Virus record (IMG/VR): IMGVR_UViG_3300042731_003521 | Location: 1 to 29,417 of that record | Reading direction: 5' to 3' (one strand) | Source of the DNA: a virus | Length of the DNA: 29,417 nt | In this document: positions 28,964 through 29,417 of the stretch, one piece after another | Layout: each line of letters opens with the position of its first letter | Position numbering within the stretch: position 1 is the stretch's first letter | Program-made: the position numbers and the translations under genes | Notes under the pieces: generated by a model | What the model was told of the DNA's origin: nothing | Seen by the model: only the letters and a program-made list of their open reading frames with translations | The model's database searches: none

Positions 28964-29417
28964 CTACTTCAAATCGTCAAGATCCTCTGTAGCATTGTCT
29001 TTTACTACCTGGGAAAGCGCACTCAGAGAGTTTTGACCGTAGGGGTGTTTAAAAGGTTCTTTCAACTTCCCGCCGGTCACGACATACTCTTCCGGTTCAA
29101 ATGTAACCGTCAAACCGTACTTCTGAGCATCGGTGATCCGATTCTTCAAGTTGTAGTTCATCATCCAACCGTTTGACTTCAAGCGATACTGAAAGTTATT
29201 CTTCGCTCTCCGCTCTGCGGCTGTACCTGTAGCAGCGGTTCGGACCTTCTTGGTAGAGATACCAAGCTCTTCCATTTTCTTCGCTGCTTCTTCTTTCGCA
29301 GCCTCATACTCCTCTTCGGCCTTTTTGATCTCGTCTTCTTTCTGCTGGGCCTCAGTAAGTATTTGAGTCTCCTCTGCTGCCAGCTCTTCGGCTTTCTTCT
29401 CCATCTCTTCTGCTTTC
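28964..29417 (-). CDS. Coiled-coil protein, 5' end outside the window
   Basis: The frame is open to the right edge (KAEE before the first internal Met at 29404), so the start is outside. The visible 151 residues have a long charged coiled coil (EEKAEELAAEE-type heptads, then KKEEYEAAKEEAAKKMEEL) followed by a compact C-terminal domain with RAKNNFQYRLKSNGWMMNY and LTVTFEPEEYVVTGGK. The end is acidic. Function is unknown; it may be a scaffold-like, single-strand-binding or adaptor protein. A terminator follows immediately, so it ends an operon. Confidence 0.75.
   Translation of the reverse strand, partial: KAEEMEKKAEELAAEETQILTEAQQKEDEIKKAEEEYEAAKEEAAKKMEELGISTKKVRTAATGTAAERRAKNNFQYRLKSNGWMMNYNLKNRITDAQKYGLTVTFEPEEYVVTGGKLKEPFKHPYGQNSLSALSQVVKDNATEDLDDLK

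Noticed and set aside
1-29417. tRNA genes or a CRISPR array
   Set aside because: No T-arm like GTTCRANYC with matching cloverleaf arms and no regularly spaced repeats were seen in any intergenic stretch.

Overview
The window looks like the late and middle part of the genome of a long-tailed (siphovirus-type) double-stranded DNA phage or prophage. Every gene I can support lies on the minus strand, so transcription runs from position 29417 towards 1. The evidence is a large terminase, an XkdF-type prohead protease, an HK97-fold-like capsid protein, head-tail joining proteins, a lambda-style tail chaperone pair with a programmed frameshift, a tape measure of about 1444 residues and a complete tail-tip set. 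The host cannot be named from the sequence. Strong AAGGAGG-type ribosome binding sites, sigma70-like promoters with 17-bp spacers and rho-independent terminators show only that it is bacterial. No integrase, lysis gene, tRNA or portal gene is visible.

Layout in the direction of transcription. (1) 29417-28400: the end of a coiled-coil protein, a terminator followed by a second long hairpin, a 45-residue membrane peptide and a small unknown protein. (2) 28344-25827: a terminator, a strong promoter, an ATP-dependent DNA ligase and six small genes, including a zinc ribbon and a 30-residue membrane peptide. (3) 25815-22958: a possible small-terminase-position protein and the large terminase. (4) 22937-19929: a second promoter closely resembling the ligase promoter, then a string of small genes including a DUF1257/DUF2997 pair, two proteins with membrane-like segments and a 56-residue protein with a phage-specific motif. 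(5) 19927-17595: a degenerate ATPase that may be a helicase loader, a small helical protein and a DnaB-like helicase. (6) 17582-17356: a compact regulatory block with two promoters, a terminator and a probable small RNA or attenuated leader. (7) 17355-11222: a helix-turn-helix protein, protease, scaffold-like protein, capsid, head-tail joining proteins, tail tube and frameshifted chaperones. (8) 11322-1: tape measure, distal tail, DUF2163, NlpC/P60 peptidase, J-like hub proteins in three pieces (two of them paralogous), and two tandem paralogous proteins that may be fibres or receptor-binding proteins, the last running off the window.

How the genes work together: ligase, loader-like protein and helicase would serve replication; the terminase packages DNA; the protease, scaffold and capsid build the head; the joining proteins and tail genes build a long flexible tail whose tip carries a peptidase and putative receptor-binding proteins. 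The unusual points are the replication block placed between the large terminase and the capsid genes with no portal there, the 17.45-17.58 kb regulatory block, the two near-identical promoters, a structured leader before the tail chaperone gene, the duplicated tail hub, and a strong excess of the word AGTA on the coding strand (with AGTACT sites) throughout the window.
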